DNA of 64,000 bases from Thiohalocapsa sp963698775 (GCA_963698775.1 CAVOSE010000054.1:1-64000), one strand, 5' to 3'. Shown: positions 20,167-29,739, numbered from the stretch's first letter. The notes: generated from the sequence alone by a model not told the origin. Program-made: numbers and translations.

Positions 20167-21326
20167 CGGCGTTGCTGCAGTCGGCGCGACGTATCCTCGC
20201 GATCCTGTCCAAAGAGCTAATCCAGCTGCGGCGCGATCGCACCACGCTGGGCATGGTCATCATGATCCCGCTGATCCAGCTGGTGCTGTTCGGCTATGCG
20301 ATCAACACCAATGTCCGCGACATCCCCGTTGCGCTGGTGGATCAATCCAATACCGGCCTTAGCCGGATGTTGACGCAGGTGGTTGAGGCCACCCAGGTCG
20401 TCCGTTTCACCGAGCGCTACGTCGACATTACCGCCGCGCAGGATGCGATCGTCGAGGGCCGCGTGCGTGCAGCGTTCATCATCCCGCCGGACCTGAGTCA
20501 GCGTGTTGCCCGCAGCGGCAGCGTCGGCGCGGGACTAGAGACGCCACCATCGACCAACCAGCAGACCAGTCGCCCGGTCGCGCAATGGCTCGTCGACGCC
20601 TCGGATACCATGATCGCCGGTGCCATCAAGGGCCTGCGCGCCATGCCGCTGACCGAGCTGCTGCGTCGGCCCGCCAACCGCACCACACCGACCTTCGCGG
20701 TCGCGCTGTTGTTCAATCCGGAGCAGCGCACCGCGATCAACATCGTGCCTGGCCTGGTCGGCGTGATCCTGACCATGACCATGGTCATGTTCACATCGGC
20801 CGCGATCGTGCGGGAGAGCGAGCGCGGCAATATGGAGATGCTGATCAACACGCCGGTGCGCCCGCTCGAGCTGATGCTGGGCAAGATCGTACCCTATATC
20901 GTCATCGGCCTGGTGCAGACCTCGATCATCCTGCTGCTCGGCCATTTGATCTTCGGCGTGCCGCTGCACGGCTCCCTCGGGGCGTTGGCGGCAGCGACAC
21001 TCGCCTTTATCGGCGCCAGCCTCGCGCTCGGACTGGTGCTGTCGACCATCGCGACCAGCCAGCTGCAGGCGATGCAGATGACGGTGTTCATCCTGCTGCC
21101 GTCGATCCTGCTCTCTGGCTTCATGTTTCCTTACGAGGGCATGCCCCTGCCGGCTCAGTACATCGCCGAGGTGCTGCCGGTAACCCACTTCATGCGCGCC
21201 ATTCGCGCCGTGATGCTGCGCGACGCGGGACTCGCGGAGGTCGCCGAGGATACCCTCTGGCTGCTCGGCTTCATGCTGGTGGGGCTGCTTCTTGCTTCCT
21301 TGCGCTTCAACAAGCGGTTGGACTGA
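20163..21326 (+). CDS. ABC-2 type exporter permease (YbhS/YhhJ type)
   Basis: A 387-aa inner-membrane protein overlapping the ATPase gene by four bases. Layout is that of ABC-2 permeases: one N-terminal membrane helix (MVIMIPLIQLVLFGYAINTN) with the preceding amphipathic KELIQLRRDR, a large periplasmic domain with VRDIPVALVDQ, then five helices in the C-terminal half (VPGLVGVILTMTMVMFTSAA, then YIVIGLVQTSIILLLGHLIF and a last helix LLGFMLVGLLLASL). MLINTPVRPLELMLGKI is the conserved coupling segment. Only one permease gene is present, so a homodimer is expected. It closes the HlyD-ATPase-permease operon; the next gene starts 60 bp on. Confidence 0.92.
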   Translation: MTALLQSARRILAILSKELIQLRRDRTTLGMVIMIPLIQLVLFGYAINTNVRDIPVALVDQSNTGLSRMLTQVVEATQVVRFTERYVDITAAQDAIVEGRVRAAFIIPPDLSQRVARSGSVGAGLETPPSTNQQTSRPVAQWLVDASDTMIAGAIKGLRAMPLTELLRRPANRTTPTFAVALLFNPEQRTAINIVPGLVGVILTMTMVMFTSAAIVRESERGNMEMLINTPVRPLELMLGKIVPYIVIGLVQTSIILLLGHLIFGVPLHGSLGALAAATLAFIGASLALGLVLSTIATSQLQAMQMTVFILLPSILLSGFMFPYEGMPLPAQYIAEVLPVTHFMRAIRAVMLRDAGLAEVAEDTLWLLGFMLVGLLLASLRFNKRLD

Positions 21327-21385
21327 TACCGACCAATGCACGTTCAGGCTGGCGTACCATAACGGCACTCTCGATCTGCCTAGAC

Positions 21386-24300
21386 ATGACCATGCCGAAC
21401 AGCACGCCGCCCGCCGATCCGCAGACCACGCCTTCCAGTGCCGATCCGTTGCTACTCGACAGCGACCAAATCGAGGCCCTCGCCGACCCGGCGACGGTCC
21501 GCTCGGCACTGCGGCATTGCAACGAGCAGCGCGTCGTCGCCCTCGACCGCAGCGCCGAGGGCCTGTTTGCCTGCGTCGAGGATGCCGACAGTGAAGAAAA
21601 GCTCGACGTCGAGGTCACCCGTGACGATGCTGGTCGCTTGCTCGGCGGCTGTGACTGCGAGGCCGGCGCGGACGGCGCGCTCTGCGTGCACGGCATCGCC
21701 GCCCTGTTCGCCTACGCCAAGGGCCAGGGGCAGGCCCCGACCGATCCGACGCAGCTCGCCGACGCGGCGCGCTCGGCGCTGGAAGAGCGCCTGTCCAGGG
21801 CGCGCGCCGAGGTGCGTGTCGAGCCCCTGTCGGAGTCCGCCGAGGCGGCTGGGTTCGGCGTTTGGGGCGCTCGCTCCCTGCAATCCGCCAACCACTTTTC
21901 CGCAGACTATCGCGTGCATATTCGCTCTCTGACCAGGCGCGCGAACCACTGTACCTGCCCGGATTTCGCCACCAACGAGCTTGGCACCTGCAAACACGTC
22001 GAGGCGGTGCTTCACCGCATTCGCAAGCGTCGAGATTTCAAGCGCATTGCGGCGCTGCCGCCGCCCCGCGCGGCGGTGTTCCTCGATTGGGAAGGCGACA
22101 ATGCCCCCTGCATTCGGCTGCACCGCGGCGCCGAGACCGCAGTGGATTTGCTGCCGTTGCTGCAGGATCATTTCGACGCCGACGGTCGCTTTCGGCTGCG
22201 TCTGCCCGATGACTTTTTGCGCTTCGCGGACATCATCGCCGAGCGCGGCGACGTCGATATCGGCGCCGATGCCCTGGGCTACGCCCGTCGCCTGGCCGAG
22301 GATGCGTCGCGGGCGGTGCGGGCCGCCGAGATCGGCGAGCGTATCCGCGCCAGCGGCGGGCGGCTGCCCGAGGTGCAGGCCAAGCTGTATCCCTATCAGA
22401 CGGACGGCGTCGCCTTTCTCGCCGGGCGCGGTCGTGCCTTGCTGGCGGACGACATGGGCCTGGGCAAGACCCTGCAGGCCATCGCGGCGGCCTATTGGCT
22501 GCATCGTCACGACGGCGTCGAGCGCGTGTTGGTGGTCTGCCCGGCGTCACTGAAGCTGCAATGGGCGCGCGAGATCCAGCGCTTTACCGGTGCCGAGGTC
22601 CAGATCGTGCAGGGCCCGGTTGCCACCCGTGGCGTGCAGTACCGCAAGGGCAAGGGCTTTTACGTGGTCAATTATGAATTGGTGATGCGCGACCTCGGCG
22701 TTATCAACACGGACCTGAGTCCAGACCTGCTGATTCTGGACGAGGCCCAGCGCATCAAGAACTGGCGCACCAAGATCGCCGGTGCGGTCAAACAGATCGG
22801 CTCGCGCTATGCCTTCGTGCTCACCGGCACGCCGCTGGAGAACCGGCTGGAAGACCTCTACAGCCTGTTGCAGGTCATCGACCCGCGGGTGCTCGGGCCG
22901 CTATGGCGTTATATGGTCGACTTCCACATCACCGACGAGCGCGGCAAGGTGCTCGGCTACCGCAACCTGTCCGAGTTGCGACGTCGCCTGGCGCCGGTGA
23001 TGCTGCGGCGTGATCGCAGCCTGGTCCGCGATCAGCTACCGGAGCGCATCGTCACCCGCGTCGACGTTCCCATGTCCGGCCTACAGCAAGACATCCACGA
23101 CGATGCCATGCAGGCCGCCGGCGTGCTGGCCCAGATCATGAAGCGACGGCCGCTGACGCCAGGCGAGCAGAACCGCATGATGGCCGCGTTGCAGCGGGCG
23201 CGCATGGCTTGCAACGCGGCGGCGCTGGTCGATCCGGATTTGGTCAAAGAGCGCCCCGAGCAGGTCGAAGGCAGCGCGCCCAAGCTCGACGAGTTGGAGA
23301 CCTTGCTCGACGAACTCTGTCGCATGGCCGGCCTCAAGGCCGTGGTCTTTTCGCAATGGGCGATGATGACGGAGCTGGTGGAGCAACGGGTGCGCCGCAT
23401 GGGTCTCGGTAGCGTGCGCCTGCACGGCGGTGTACCGACCGCCAATCGCGGCAAGCTCATGGATCGCTTCCGCGACGACGATGCGGTGCAGGTCTTCATC
23501 TCCACCGACGCGGGGGGCGTCGGCCTGAACCTGCAGAACGCCGCCGTATTGATCAACCTCGATATCCCGTGGAATCCGGCCATTCTTGATCAGCGTATCG
23601 CGCGGGTGCACCGGCTCGGACAAAAGCAAAAGGTCCAGGCCATCTTGCTGGTGGCGCCCGAGTCCTACGAAGAGCGCGTCCTGGAACTGGTGCAGGGCAA
23701 GCGCCAGCTGTTCGACAACGTCGTGCACGAGGATGCCACCGAGGACGTGGTCGGCGTCTCCAAGCGTCTCGCCGAGGTCTTGGCCGAGGATCTCGCCGCG
23801 GTGGGGCCGAGTGGCGGCGAGGGCGGGCCAGACATCGCGCCGATCGTGGACGAGACCGCGCCCGAACCCGAGCCCGAACCAGATCAAGACCTCGCGCCAG
23901 CACCGGGCGTGCAGGGTCCGATCGCCAGTGCGGTACCGCTGCGACCGGGCTTGGATGAGGCCGTGCGCGACTGCGTCATCGGCCTGCAGCAGCATTTCGG
24001 GACGCGTATCACGCGCATCCTGGCACAGCGCGGCCGGGTTGCCGATCTCGGAACCGGCACGGGCGGCCTGTTGGTGGTGCTGGATCAGATCGACGATAGC
24101 GACGATGCGATCGCCGAAAGCCTGTCGGAGCGCGTGCCCGTCGCGCTGATCGACCGCCGCACCCTGGCAAGCCTGAGCCGCCTCGGCGATGCATCCCCGG
24201 TCGCCGAGGCCGAGTCGGTGTATGCGGCGGACAGCACCGCCGCAGCGCCATCAGAGCCGCCTCTGCTACGCAAGGCCCGTGAAGGGCTCGAGGCCGCGCG

Positions 24301-24589
24301 GCTGTTGATTCAACAGCGCTGCTCTGGACCGGCACTGGAACTGATGCTCTCCGCATTGCTCGCCGCCGCCGCTCTGCGTGCCGGCCAAGCAGACCCGCCT
24401 AGCCCGTCCCAAGCCGGTATCTGGCTCTATGGCGAGGTACTGCCCGCCGGGCTGTTGCAGCAACAGGATGCCGCGCTGCTGATGCGTGCCATCGCGTTGG
24501 GGCAAGGTGCCGACGCCGTGCCGGACACCTTATTGACCGCGCTGGCGGAGGACGCGGAGGCCTTTGTTGCAACGACCCCGAGCACCTAG
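21386..24589 (+). CDS. SWIM-domain SNF2 family helicase-like protein
   Basis: A 1067-aa Swi2/Snf2 ATPase. The open frame reaches far upstream inside the permease gene, so the start is placed at ATG 21386, where the permease sequence has ended. The N-terminal 220 residues hold two SWIM-like zinc motifs: CDCEAGADGALCVHG near 90 and CTCPDFATNELGTCKHVEAV near 190. The motor has Walker A DDMGLGKTLQ near 355, DEAQRIKNW near 452, the TGTPLENRLEDL block, then the second lobe with STDAGGVGLNLQ near 706 and RVHRLGQKQKVQA near 741. A 300-residue C-terminal extension, acidic and proline-rich at first, has no family I recognise. Bacterial members probably remodel protein-nucleic acid complexes; the exact role is unknown. 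Confidence 0.93.
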   Translation: MTMPNSTPPADPQTTPSSADPLLLDSDQIEALADPATVRSALRHCNEQRVVALDRSAEGLFACVEDADSEEKLDVEVTRDDAGRLLGGCDCEAGADGALCVHGIAALFAYAKGQGQAPTDPTQLADAARSALEERLSRARAEVRVEPLSESAEAAGFGVWGARSLQSANHFSADYRVHIRSLTRRANHCTCPDFATNELGTCKHVEAVLHRIRKRRDFKRIAALPPPRAAVFLDWEGDNAPCIRLHRGAETAVDLLPLLQDHFDADGRFRLRLPDDFLRFADIIAERGDVDIGADALGYARRLAEDASRAVRAAEIGERIRASGGRLPEVQAKLYPYQTDGVAFLAGRGRALLADDMGLGKTLQAIAAAYWLHRHDGVERVLVVCPASLKLQWAREIQRFTGAEVQIVQGPVATRGVQYRKGKGFYVVNYELVMRDLGVINTDLSPDLLILDEAQRIKNWRTKIAGAVKQIGSRYAFVLTGTPLENRLEDLYSLLQVIDPRVLGPLWRYMVDFHITDERGKVLGYRNLSELRRRLAPVMLRRDRSLVRDQLPERIVTRVDVPMSGLQQDIHDDAMQAAGVLAQIMKRRPLTPGEQNRMMAALQRARMACNAAALVDPDLVKERPEQVEGSAPKLDELETLLDELCRMAGLKAVVFSQWAMMTELVEQRVRRMGLGSVRLHGGVPTANRGKLMDRFRDDDAVQVFISTDAGGVGLNLQNAAVLINLDIPWNPAILDQRIARVHRLGQKQKVQAILLVAPESYEERVLELVQGKRQLFDNVVHEDATEDVVGVSKRLAEVLAEDLAAVGPSGGEGGPDIAPIVDETAPEPEPEPDQDLAPAPGVQGPIASAVPLRPGLDEAVRDCVIGLQQHFGTRITRILAQRGRVADLGTGTGGLLVVLDQIDDSDDAIAESLSERVPVALIDRRTLASLSRLGDASPVAEAESVYAADSTAAAPSEPPLLRKAREGLEAARLLIQQRCSGPALELMLSALLAAAALRAGQADPPSPSQAGIWLYGEVLPAGLLQQQDAALLMRAIALGQGADAVPDTLLTALAEDAEAFVATTPST

Positions 24590-24726
24590 GGCGAGTTCGC
24601 GAAAACGACATGCAGTCCAAGCAGACCTTCTCCATGCTCTATCAGCTCTTCGCGATGCAGGCGGAGGCCGCGGAGAATGCGAGCCCGATCTTGACTCTGC
24701 CTGTCGGCGGCTGAGACCTGCGTGAG

Positions 24727-25428
24727 TGTTGGGGGGCCGTCGCGCTTGCGCTCAGTTCTGGCAGCGCCTTCGTTGCTCTCCCCGTGCTGATACAAAACCT
24801 GCGGGCATTGACCGCGGGAAGCGGTGGAGAGCAGCGTACCAGCGACGTGGAGGCAGTCATTCCGCTCGCCTTCAACTTCCCGCACGCGGGCACGATGTTG
24901 AGTTTTCTGTTCGTGCTGTTTGCCGCTTCGGCGTTCGGCATCGACCTCTCTTTGTGGACCGACCTGACATTGGTGGCCAGCGGCATCCCGGTGTTGTTCG
25001 GCGGCGGGACCTATGCCATGGGTTTCCTGCTCGACCAGGCCGGGGTTCCGAACGATGTCCTTCCGCTGTTCTACAATTCGGAGTCGATTGTCACGCGCTT
25101 CCGCGCGGGCGTTTCGGTGGTCAGCCTCATCGTCGTTAGTCTTTGGGTGCACTCTTCCCTGACGGGCCAGCTACGCTTCCGACCGGTGCCTATGGCCTTG
25201 CCAATCGGCGGCACCCTCGGGGCCTTCCTAGCCGCTGCCGCTGTCGTTCGACCGCTCTTTAGCCATGGCGACTCGGGCATCGACCACCGGTGGATCGAGG
25301 GGCAGTTCGGTTCAAGTCCGCCCCCGCGCCGCCCGCTGTTATTGGAATTACTGCCGGGTACGCCGACTGAAGTCGGCACCCAGAGTGTCAGACCTCAGTC
25401 TGCCGTAAAGGCGGATACCAGCGATTGA
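24727..25428 (+). pseudogene. Dicarboxylate/cation symporter (SDF family) fragment
   Basis: The stretch reads as a piece of an SDF-family symporter: ALPVLIQNLRAL, VIPLAFNFPHAGTMLSFLFV and LTLVASGIPVLFGG correspond to the C-terminal transport core with its helical hairpins. Relatives of this subtype continue into an extracellular solute-binding domain. Here everything before the hairpin is gone, and from about 25360 the frame runs into hairpin-forming repeat sequence, which supplies the last 20 residues and the stop. The 24591-24726 stretch only has a short open frame (MQSKQTFSMLYQLF). A methionine at 24784 could start a 214-aa product, but it would lack most of a transporter. The family call is from pattern memory. 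Confidence 0.55.
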
Positions 25429-25535
25429 ACCTAGATTCGGCTGTTCCCGTTGATCTTCCAAGAATCTCAACGGATTGCGTGCCGGGTGCGACTTCAGTCG
25501 CACGGAAGGCATTGACTGGGCGAATAAATTCGCCC
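25365..25535. repeat. Cluster of short TGAAGTCG-type hairpins
   Basis: Three short stem-loops follow one another: GCCGACTGAAGTCGGC (near 25362-25378), GTGCGACTTCAGTCGCAC (near 25485-25504) and GCGAATAAATTCGC (near 25518-25534). The first two share the core ACTGAAGT or its complement. This is the layout of REP-like elements. The rest of the 320 bp up to 25749 has no recognised gene. The cluster forms the truncated 3' edge of the symporter fragment. Confidence 0.7.
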
Positions 25536-25749
25536 CTCTACCCGAAGCAGCTGCCGGACTTAGGTTGAAGGCGCCCGCACTGGGGGGGCGCGGAACAACT
25601 CGGCGTACCCAGGTCGGGCGTTCGCTATTGTCGCTAGCCCACGTATCGGGGAGGAACGCGGGCCCAGCCTCTGGGGCGGTCGGTGCACACTATTCGTAAG
25701 CAACGTGTGCGCCGCTCCAGCCTTCTAGCCCCACCGCTATAAGGACGCC

Positions 25750-26133
25750 TTAGGCCCCCAGAGAATCGATCAGGGCGCGGAACAGGTCGGTCTCGGTCAC
25801 CATGCCGACCACCTGCTGCTGTTCGTCGAGCACTGGCAGGCAGCCGATCCGGTTTTCCATCATCATGGTCGCGGCCTCCGCCAACTTGGCGCTCGGGGTT
25901 GTGGTGAACACGGGCGTATGCATGACCTCAACCACCTCGACTGGCGCTTCCTGGAAGTGCCTGGCAGCCAATTGCAGATCTCGCCGGGTCAGGATACCGA
26001 CCACCTCGCCGGCGGCACCGACCACCGGCAGGTGGTGCAGATTTTTCGTTTCCATGATATCGAAGGCGGTGCCGTAGTCGGCATCCTGGGCGATCGTCAC
26101 CGGGGTCTGGGTCATGTAGTTCTTGACGAGCAT
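25750..26133 (-). CDS. Tandem CBS-domain protein
   Basis: A small cytosolic protein, 127 aa from ATG 26133, consisting of two CBS domains: MLVKNYMTQTPVTIAQDADY with LHHLPVVGAAGEVVGILTRR, and VMHTPVFTTTP with IGCLPVLDEQQQVVGMVTET. Such pairs bind adenine nucleotides and act as energy sensors. The ATG six bases upstream is less likely because AGAGGA then sits only 2 bp from it, against 8 bp for the chosen start. There is no attached effector domain and no neighbour in the same transcript, so its partner is unknown. The promoter should lie in the 400-bp gap to ppa. Confidence 0.92.
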   Translation of the reverse strand: MLVKNYMTQTPVTIAQDADYGTAFDIMETKNLHHLPVVGAAGEVVGILTRRDLQLAARHFQEAPVEVVEVMHTPVFTTTPSAKLAEAATMMMENRIGCLPVLDEQQQVVGMVTETDLFRALIDSLGA

Positions 26134-26530
26134 GATCATCTTCCTCTAAGGGGGCGTTTTCGGATGGTGCATTCTTGGTTGGCGAGCCGGGTGGTTATCG
26201 GCTTGTCGGGTGTGCCTCGCAACCGACAGATTATCCCAATAACTGGTGCGGATTCAGTCTATACATTCTATGTTGTTGCGCATTGTCAATGCAGCACCAT
26301 TGCGGATCAAGAGCAGTTGCGCCACTTCCCGCCGGACAGCTCGGGCCATCGCCGTTGGGCAGGTTCACGGGCATCCGAACTCACCCCTAGCGATCGCCAC
26401 GCGGTCCGCGATCGTTGGGGCCTCGAGTCGAGAAACGGTGGTGGCGATCGGCAGCAGAAACCGAGGAGGGTGCGGCAGCAACACGGCGTATGCACCGTGT
26501 CGTGATGATTGCGCGGCGGGACGGAGCAGT
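26134..26530. other. Intergenic stretch between CBS protein and ppa
   Basis: About 400 bp on the upstream side of the CBS gene and the downstream side of ppa. Open frames here are antisense or out-of-frame extensions with no family content. No strong terminator stem was found behind ppa. I see nothing else in it. Confidence 0.5.
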
Positions 26531-27079
26531 TTAGAACTTCGGCTTCTCGGGGGCGTCTTCGAACATGGCAACGCTGTCCATGATCTCCTTACGCGCCTCC
26601 TCACGGCCGCCCCAGCCGCCGACACGGACCCACTTGCCCTCGTCCAGGTCCTTGTAGTGCTCGAAGAAGTGAGCAATTTGGTCCAGCAGGTGGGGGGGCA
26701 TGTCGCGGAAGCTCTCGATATTGCGATATCCCTTGAACAGCTTGTCGATGGGCAAGGCCAGGATCTTGGCGTCGTCGCCGGACTCGTCGGTCATCGTCAG
26801 TACACCGACCGGGCGGCACTTGATGACCGATCCTGGAATGAGAGGATAGGGCGTCACCACCATCACGTCCACCGGGTCGCCGTCCTTCGACAGAGTGTGT
26901 GGAACATAGCCATAGTTGCACGGGTAGTGCATGGCCGTCGACATGAAGCGGTCGACGAACATCGCGCCGGTATCCTTGTCCATCTCGTACTTGACCGGCT
27001 CGGCGTGGGACGGGATCTCGATGACAACGTTGATCTCGTTAGGGATATTGTCGCCGCGTGGCAGGGCATTAAGATCCAT
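26531..27079 (-). CDS. ppa: Inorganic pyrophosphatase, soluble family I
   Basis: A 182-aa cytosolic enzyme that hydrolyses pyrophosphate to phosphate. The signature DGDPVDVMVVTPYPL carries the metal-binding aspartates, with IPSHAEPVKYEMDKD and the NYGYVPHTLSKDGD block before it and KILALPIDKL after it. Length is normal for bacterial family I. It lies downstream of hppA on the same strand, with a good terminator between them, so it is transcribed separately. Having both a soluble PPase and a proton-pumping PPase beside a PPi-using phosphofructokinase means the cell must balance competing uses of the same metabolite. Confidence 0.97.
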   Translation of the reverse strand: MDLNALPRGDNIPNEINVVIEIPSHAEPVKYEMDKDTGAMFVDRFMSTAMHYPCNYGYVPHTLSKDGDPVDVMVVTPYPLIPGSVIKCRPVGVLTMTDESGDDAKILALPIDKLFKGYRNIESFRDMPPHLLDQIAHFFEHYKDLDEGKWVRVGGWGGREEARKEIMDSVAMFEDAPEKPKF

Positions 27080-27233
27080 AGTGTGGTTTCTCTCTGTGCT
27101 GAGTCAGGTCGGTGCATTGGCGACTGCGCATACAGCGCACTCTGATCTAATGTCTAATGCTGCGCTGGCGGTCTTCATAAGGGGTCGGCAAGACAGACGG
27201 CGAGGCATCGACGGCGCACTGACCGGACGAAAT

Positions 27234-27260
27234 GAAAAAGGCCCGCCGTGCGGGCCTTAA
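27234..27260 (-). terminator. Rho-independent terminator of hppA
   Basis: Read on the minus strand, the stem AAGGCCCGC / GCGGGCCTT with loop ACG is followed by a run of five T. It lies about 130 bp downstream of the hppA stop and about 155 bp upstream of ppa, so it separates the two transcripts. Confidence 0.85.
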
Positions 27261-27389
27261 GACGTTGTTCCGATTCTACCCCAGCCGCCGGCGAACCGCC
27301 TCCCGGTCCGCGCAATGCTGAGCATTACGCGGCCGAGATTCGGGGTCGGGACTGGGTCACAATCGGATCACAACCCCGTTAAGGACTGA

Positions 27390-29441
27390 TCACAGCAAGG
27401 GCACGATCAACAACGCGACGATGTTGATGATCTTGATCAGCGGGTTCACGGCCGGACCGGCGGTGTCCTTGTAGGGGTCGCCGACGGTGTCACCGGTGAC
27501 CGCGGCCTTGTGCGCCTCGGAGCCCTTGCCGCCGAAGTTGCCGTCTTCGATATACTTCTTGGCGTTGTCCCAGGCGCCGCCGCCGGCGGTCATGGAGATG
27601 GCGACGAACAGGCCGGTGACGATGGTGCCGATCAGCAGTCCACCAAGGGCCACCGGACCGAGCACTAGACCGACCACCACTGGCACCAGCACCGGCAGCA
27701 GCGACGGGATGATCATCTCCTTGATCGCATCCTTGGTCAGCATGTCCACCGCCTTGGTGTAGTCCGGCTTCTGCTCGCCCTTCATGATGCCCGGCATCTC
27801 GCGGAACTGACGGCGCACCTCGTTGACGATGCCGCCTGCGGCACGGCCGACCGCCTCCATGGCCATGGCGCCGAACAGGAAGGGCACCATGCCGCCGATG
27901 AACAGGCCGATGATGACCATCGGGTCACTGAGCATGAAGGTGGTCTTGGCGACGATGTCGGCCTCGGCCATCCCGGCCGCCGTAAAGTGGCTGATCAGAC
28001 CGGTCTGGTAGTCGGCGAACAGCACCAGCGCGGCAAGGCCGGCGGAGCCGATGGCGTAGCCCTTGGTGACCGCCTTCGTGGTGTTGCCGACGGCGTCCAG
28101 CGGATCGGTGATGTTGCGGATCTTCTCGTCCAGACCGGCCATCTCGGCAATACCACCGGCGTTGTCGGTGATGGGACCGAAGGCGTCCAGCGCGACGATG
28201 ATGCCGGTCATGCTGAGCATGGCGGTGGCGGCGATGGCGATGCCGTACAGGCCGCCGAGCCAGCTGGCAAGCAGGATGGCGAGACAGACCGCCAGCACCG
28301 GCGCCGCAGTGGCCTTCATCGATACGCCGAGGCCGGCGATGATGTTGGTTGCATGGCCGGTCTCGGAGGCCTTGGCGATCAGGCGCACCGGCGAAAACTC
28401 GGTGGCGGTGTAGTACTCGGTGATGACCACCAACAGGCCGGTGAGGCCGAGGCCGATCAGCGCGGAGAAATACAGCCCCCAATTGGAATAGTCACTACCC
28501 GCGGCCGGATCCATCAGCAGCGTGATGGGCAGGAACAGCACCGCGGCGATACCGCCTGCGACGATTAGGCCTTTGTACAGGGCCGTCATGATCTTGGTGT
28601 CGCCCTCCTGCGCCTTGACGAAGAAGGTACCGATGATCGAGCCGATGATCGATACGCCGCCGAGCACCAGCGGATAGACGACGGCGCCGGGATTGCCCGC
28701 CATCAGCAGCGAGCCTAGCAACATGGTCGCGACCACGGTGACGGCATAGGTCTCGAACAGGTCTGCCGCCATGCCGGCGCAGTCGCCGACGTTGTCGCCA
28801 ACGTTGTCCGCAATGACCGCGGGGTTGCGCGGGTCGTCTTCCGGGATGCCGGCCTCGACCTTACCGACCAAGTCGGCGCCGACGTCGGCGCCCTTGGTGA
28901 AGATGCCGCCGCCGAGTCGCGCGAAGATGGAGATCAGCGAGCCGCCGAAGCCGAGACCGACCAGCGCATGCAGCACCTCAGCCTGGCCGACGCCCATCGC
29001 GGTCAGAATCGCGTAATAGCCGGCAACGCCGAGCAGGCCGAGACCGACCACCAGTAGGCCGGTGATGGCGCCGCCGCGGAAGGCGACCTGAAGCGCCGCA
29101 TCGAGGCCGGTGTCAGCGGCCTGGGCGGTACGCACATTAGCACGCACCGAGATGTTCATGCCGATGTAGCCAGTGGCGCCGGACAGCACGGCACCGATGA
29201 CGAAACCGAGTGCGGTATGCCAACCAAGGAAGACCCAGAGCACAACGGCGAGCACGACGCCGACCATGCCGATGGTCATGTACTGGCGGTTCAAATAGGC
29301 TTGGGCCCCTTCCTGGATGGCGGCGGCGATCTCCTGCATGCGCGACGAGCCGGGGGACAGCTTGAGGATCCACTGGACCGACCAAATACCGTACCCCAGC
29401 GCCGCTAGGGCGCAGACGATGGCAAACATTGTACCTAGCAT
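27390..29441 (-). CDS. hppA: Membrane-bound proton-pumping pyrophosphatase, K+-independent type
   Basis: HppA couples pyrophosphate hydrolysis (or synthesis) to proton transport across the membrane. The 683-aa product has the expected 15-16 membrane helices. The catalytic loop contains GGGIFTKGADVGADLVGKVE, then DDPRNPAVIADNVGDNVGDC; the second acidic site is DNAGGIAEMAGLD. The K+-dependence determinant reads GNTTKA: lysine here marks K+-independent enzymes, where K+-dependent ones have GNTTAA. ATG 29441 is preferred over the TTG just before it, with AGGAG about 9 bp upstream. It follows a small ORF and lies downstream of pfp, an arrangement also described in Methylococcus. In phototrophs the enzyme can store light energy as PPi. 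Confidence 0.97.
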   Translation of the reverse strand: MLGTMFAIVCALAALGYGIWSVQWILKLSPGSSRMQEIAAAIQEGAQAYLNRQYMTIGMVGVVLAVVLWVFLGWHTALGFVIGAVLSGATGYIGMNISVRANVRTAQAADTGLDAALQVAFRGGAITGLLVVGLGLLGVAGYYAILTAMGVGQAEVLHALVGLGFGGSLISIFARLGGGIFTKGADVGADLVGKVEAGIPEDDPRNPAVIADNVGDNVGDCAGMAADLFETYAVTVVATMLLGSLLMAGNPGAVVYPLVLGGVSIIGSIIGTFFVKAQEGDTKIMTALYKGLIVAGGIAAVLFLPITLLMDPAAGSDYSNWGLYFSALIGLGLTGLLVVITEYYTATEFSPVRLIAKASETGHATNIIAGLGVSMKATAAPVLAVCLAILLASWLGGLYGIAIAATAMLSMTGIIVALDAFGPITDNAGGIAEMAGLDEKIRNITDPLDAVGNTTKAVTKGYAIGSAGLAALVLFADYQTGLISHFTAAGMAEADIVAKTTFMLSDPMVIIGLFIGGMVPFLFGAMAMEAVGRAAGGIVNEVRRQFREMPGIMKGEQKPDYTKAVDMLTKDAIKEMIIPSLLPVLVPVVVGLVLGPVALGGLLIGTIVTGLFVAISMTAGGGAWDNAKKYIEDGNFGGKGSEAHKAAVTGDTVGDPYKDTAGPAVNPLIKIINIVALLIVPLL

Positions 29442-29511
29442 CAATACAGACTCCTACGTGATTGGTTGAAGGCGATTGGGGCGGATGGTTTCCGCCCGAC
29501 TGGCCTCGGCA

Positions 29512-29709
29512 TCAGCGTCCGACGCGTCCGAAATCCGCGCCGAGCTTCAGGCCGAAGGCCGCTCTCAGATCAAACTCCTTGATCAAGGCATCGACCGTGG
29601 AATGACCATGCGCGCGATGGACCTCTCCCAACAACAATCCCACGGCGTTGCGGTGGTAGCCGCCGCCGGAATGGGGCTGGGTGGCGATGATCTCGCGGGC
29701 GCGATTCAC
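29512..29709 (-). CDS. Small conserved-looking protein between pfp and hppA
   Basis: A 65-aa frame with GTG start at 29709, ending 70 bp before hppA. Its translation looks like a real protein: REIIATQPHSGGGYHRNAVG, LLLGEVHRAHG and VDALIKEFDLRAAFGLK suggest helices and a C-terminal amphipathic segment, without membrane helices or cysteines. I recall similar small proteins near pfp or hppA in related bacteria but cannot name a family. A terminator-like hairpin lies just upstream, after pfp, so this gene would head the hppA transcript. Its role, perhaps a regulator of the pyrophosphatase, is a guess. Confidence 0.6.
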   Translation of the reverse strand: MNRAREIIATQPHSGGGYHRNAVGLLLGEVHRAHGHSTVDALIKEFDLRAAFGLKLGADFGRVGR

Positions 29710-29739
29710 GGTTATTGCATCCTCGTCTTGGTGAAATGC

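Noticed and set aside
20585..21385. Upstream in-frame extension of the SNF2 gene giving a 1334-aa product
   Set aside because: The extension overlaps the ABC permease gene in another frame and its translation is arginine-rich shadow sequence; ATG 21386 is the sensible start.
26246..27145. Plus-strand 299-codon frame over ppa
   Set aside because: It is antisense to the well-supported pyrophosphatase gene.
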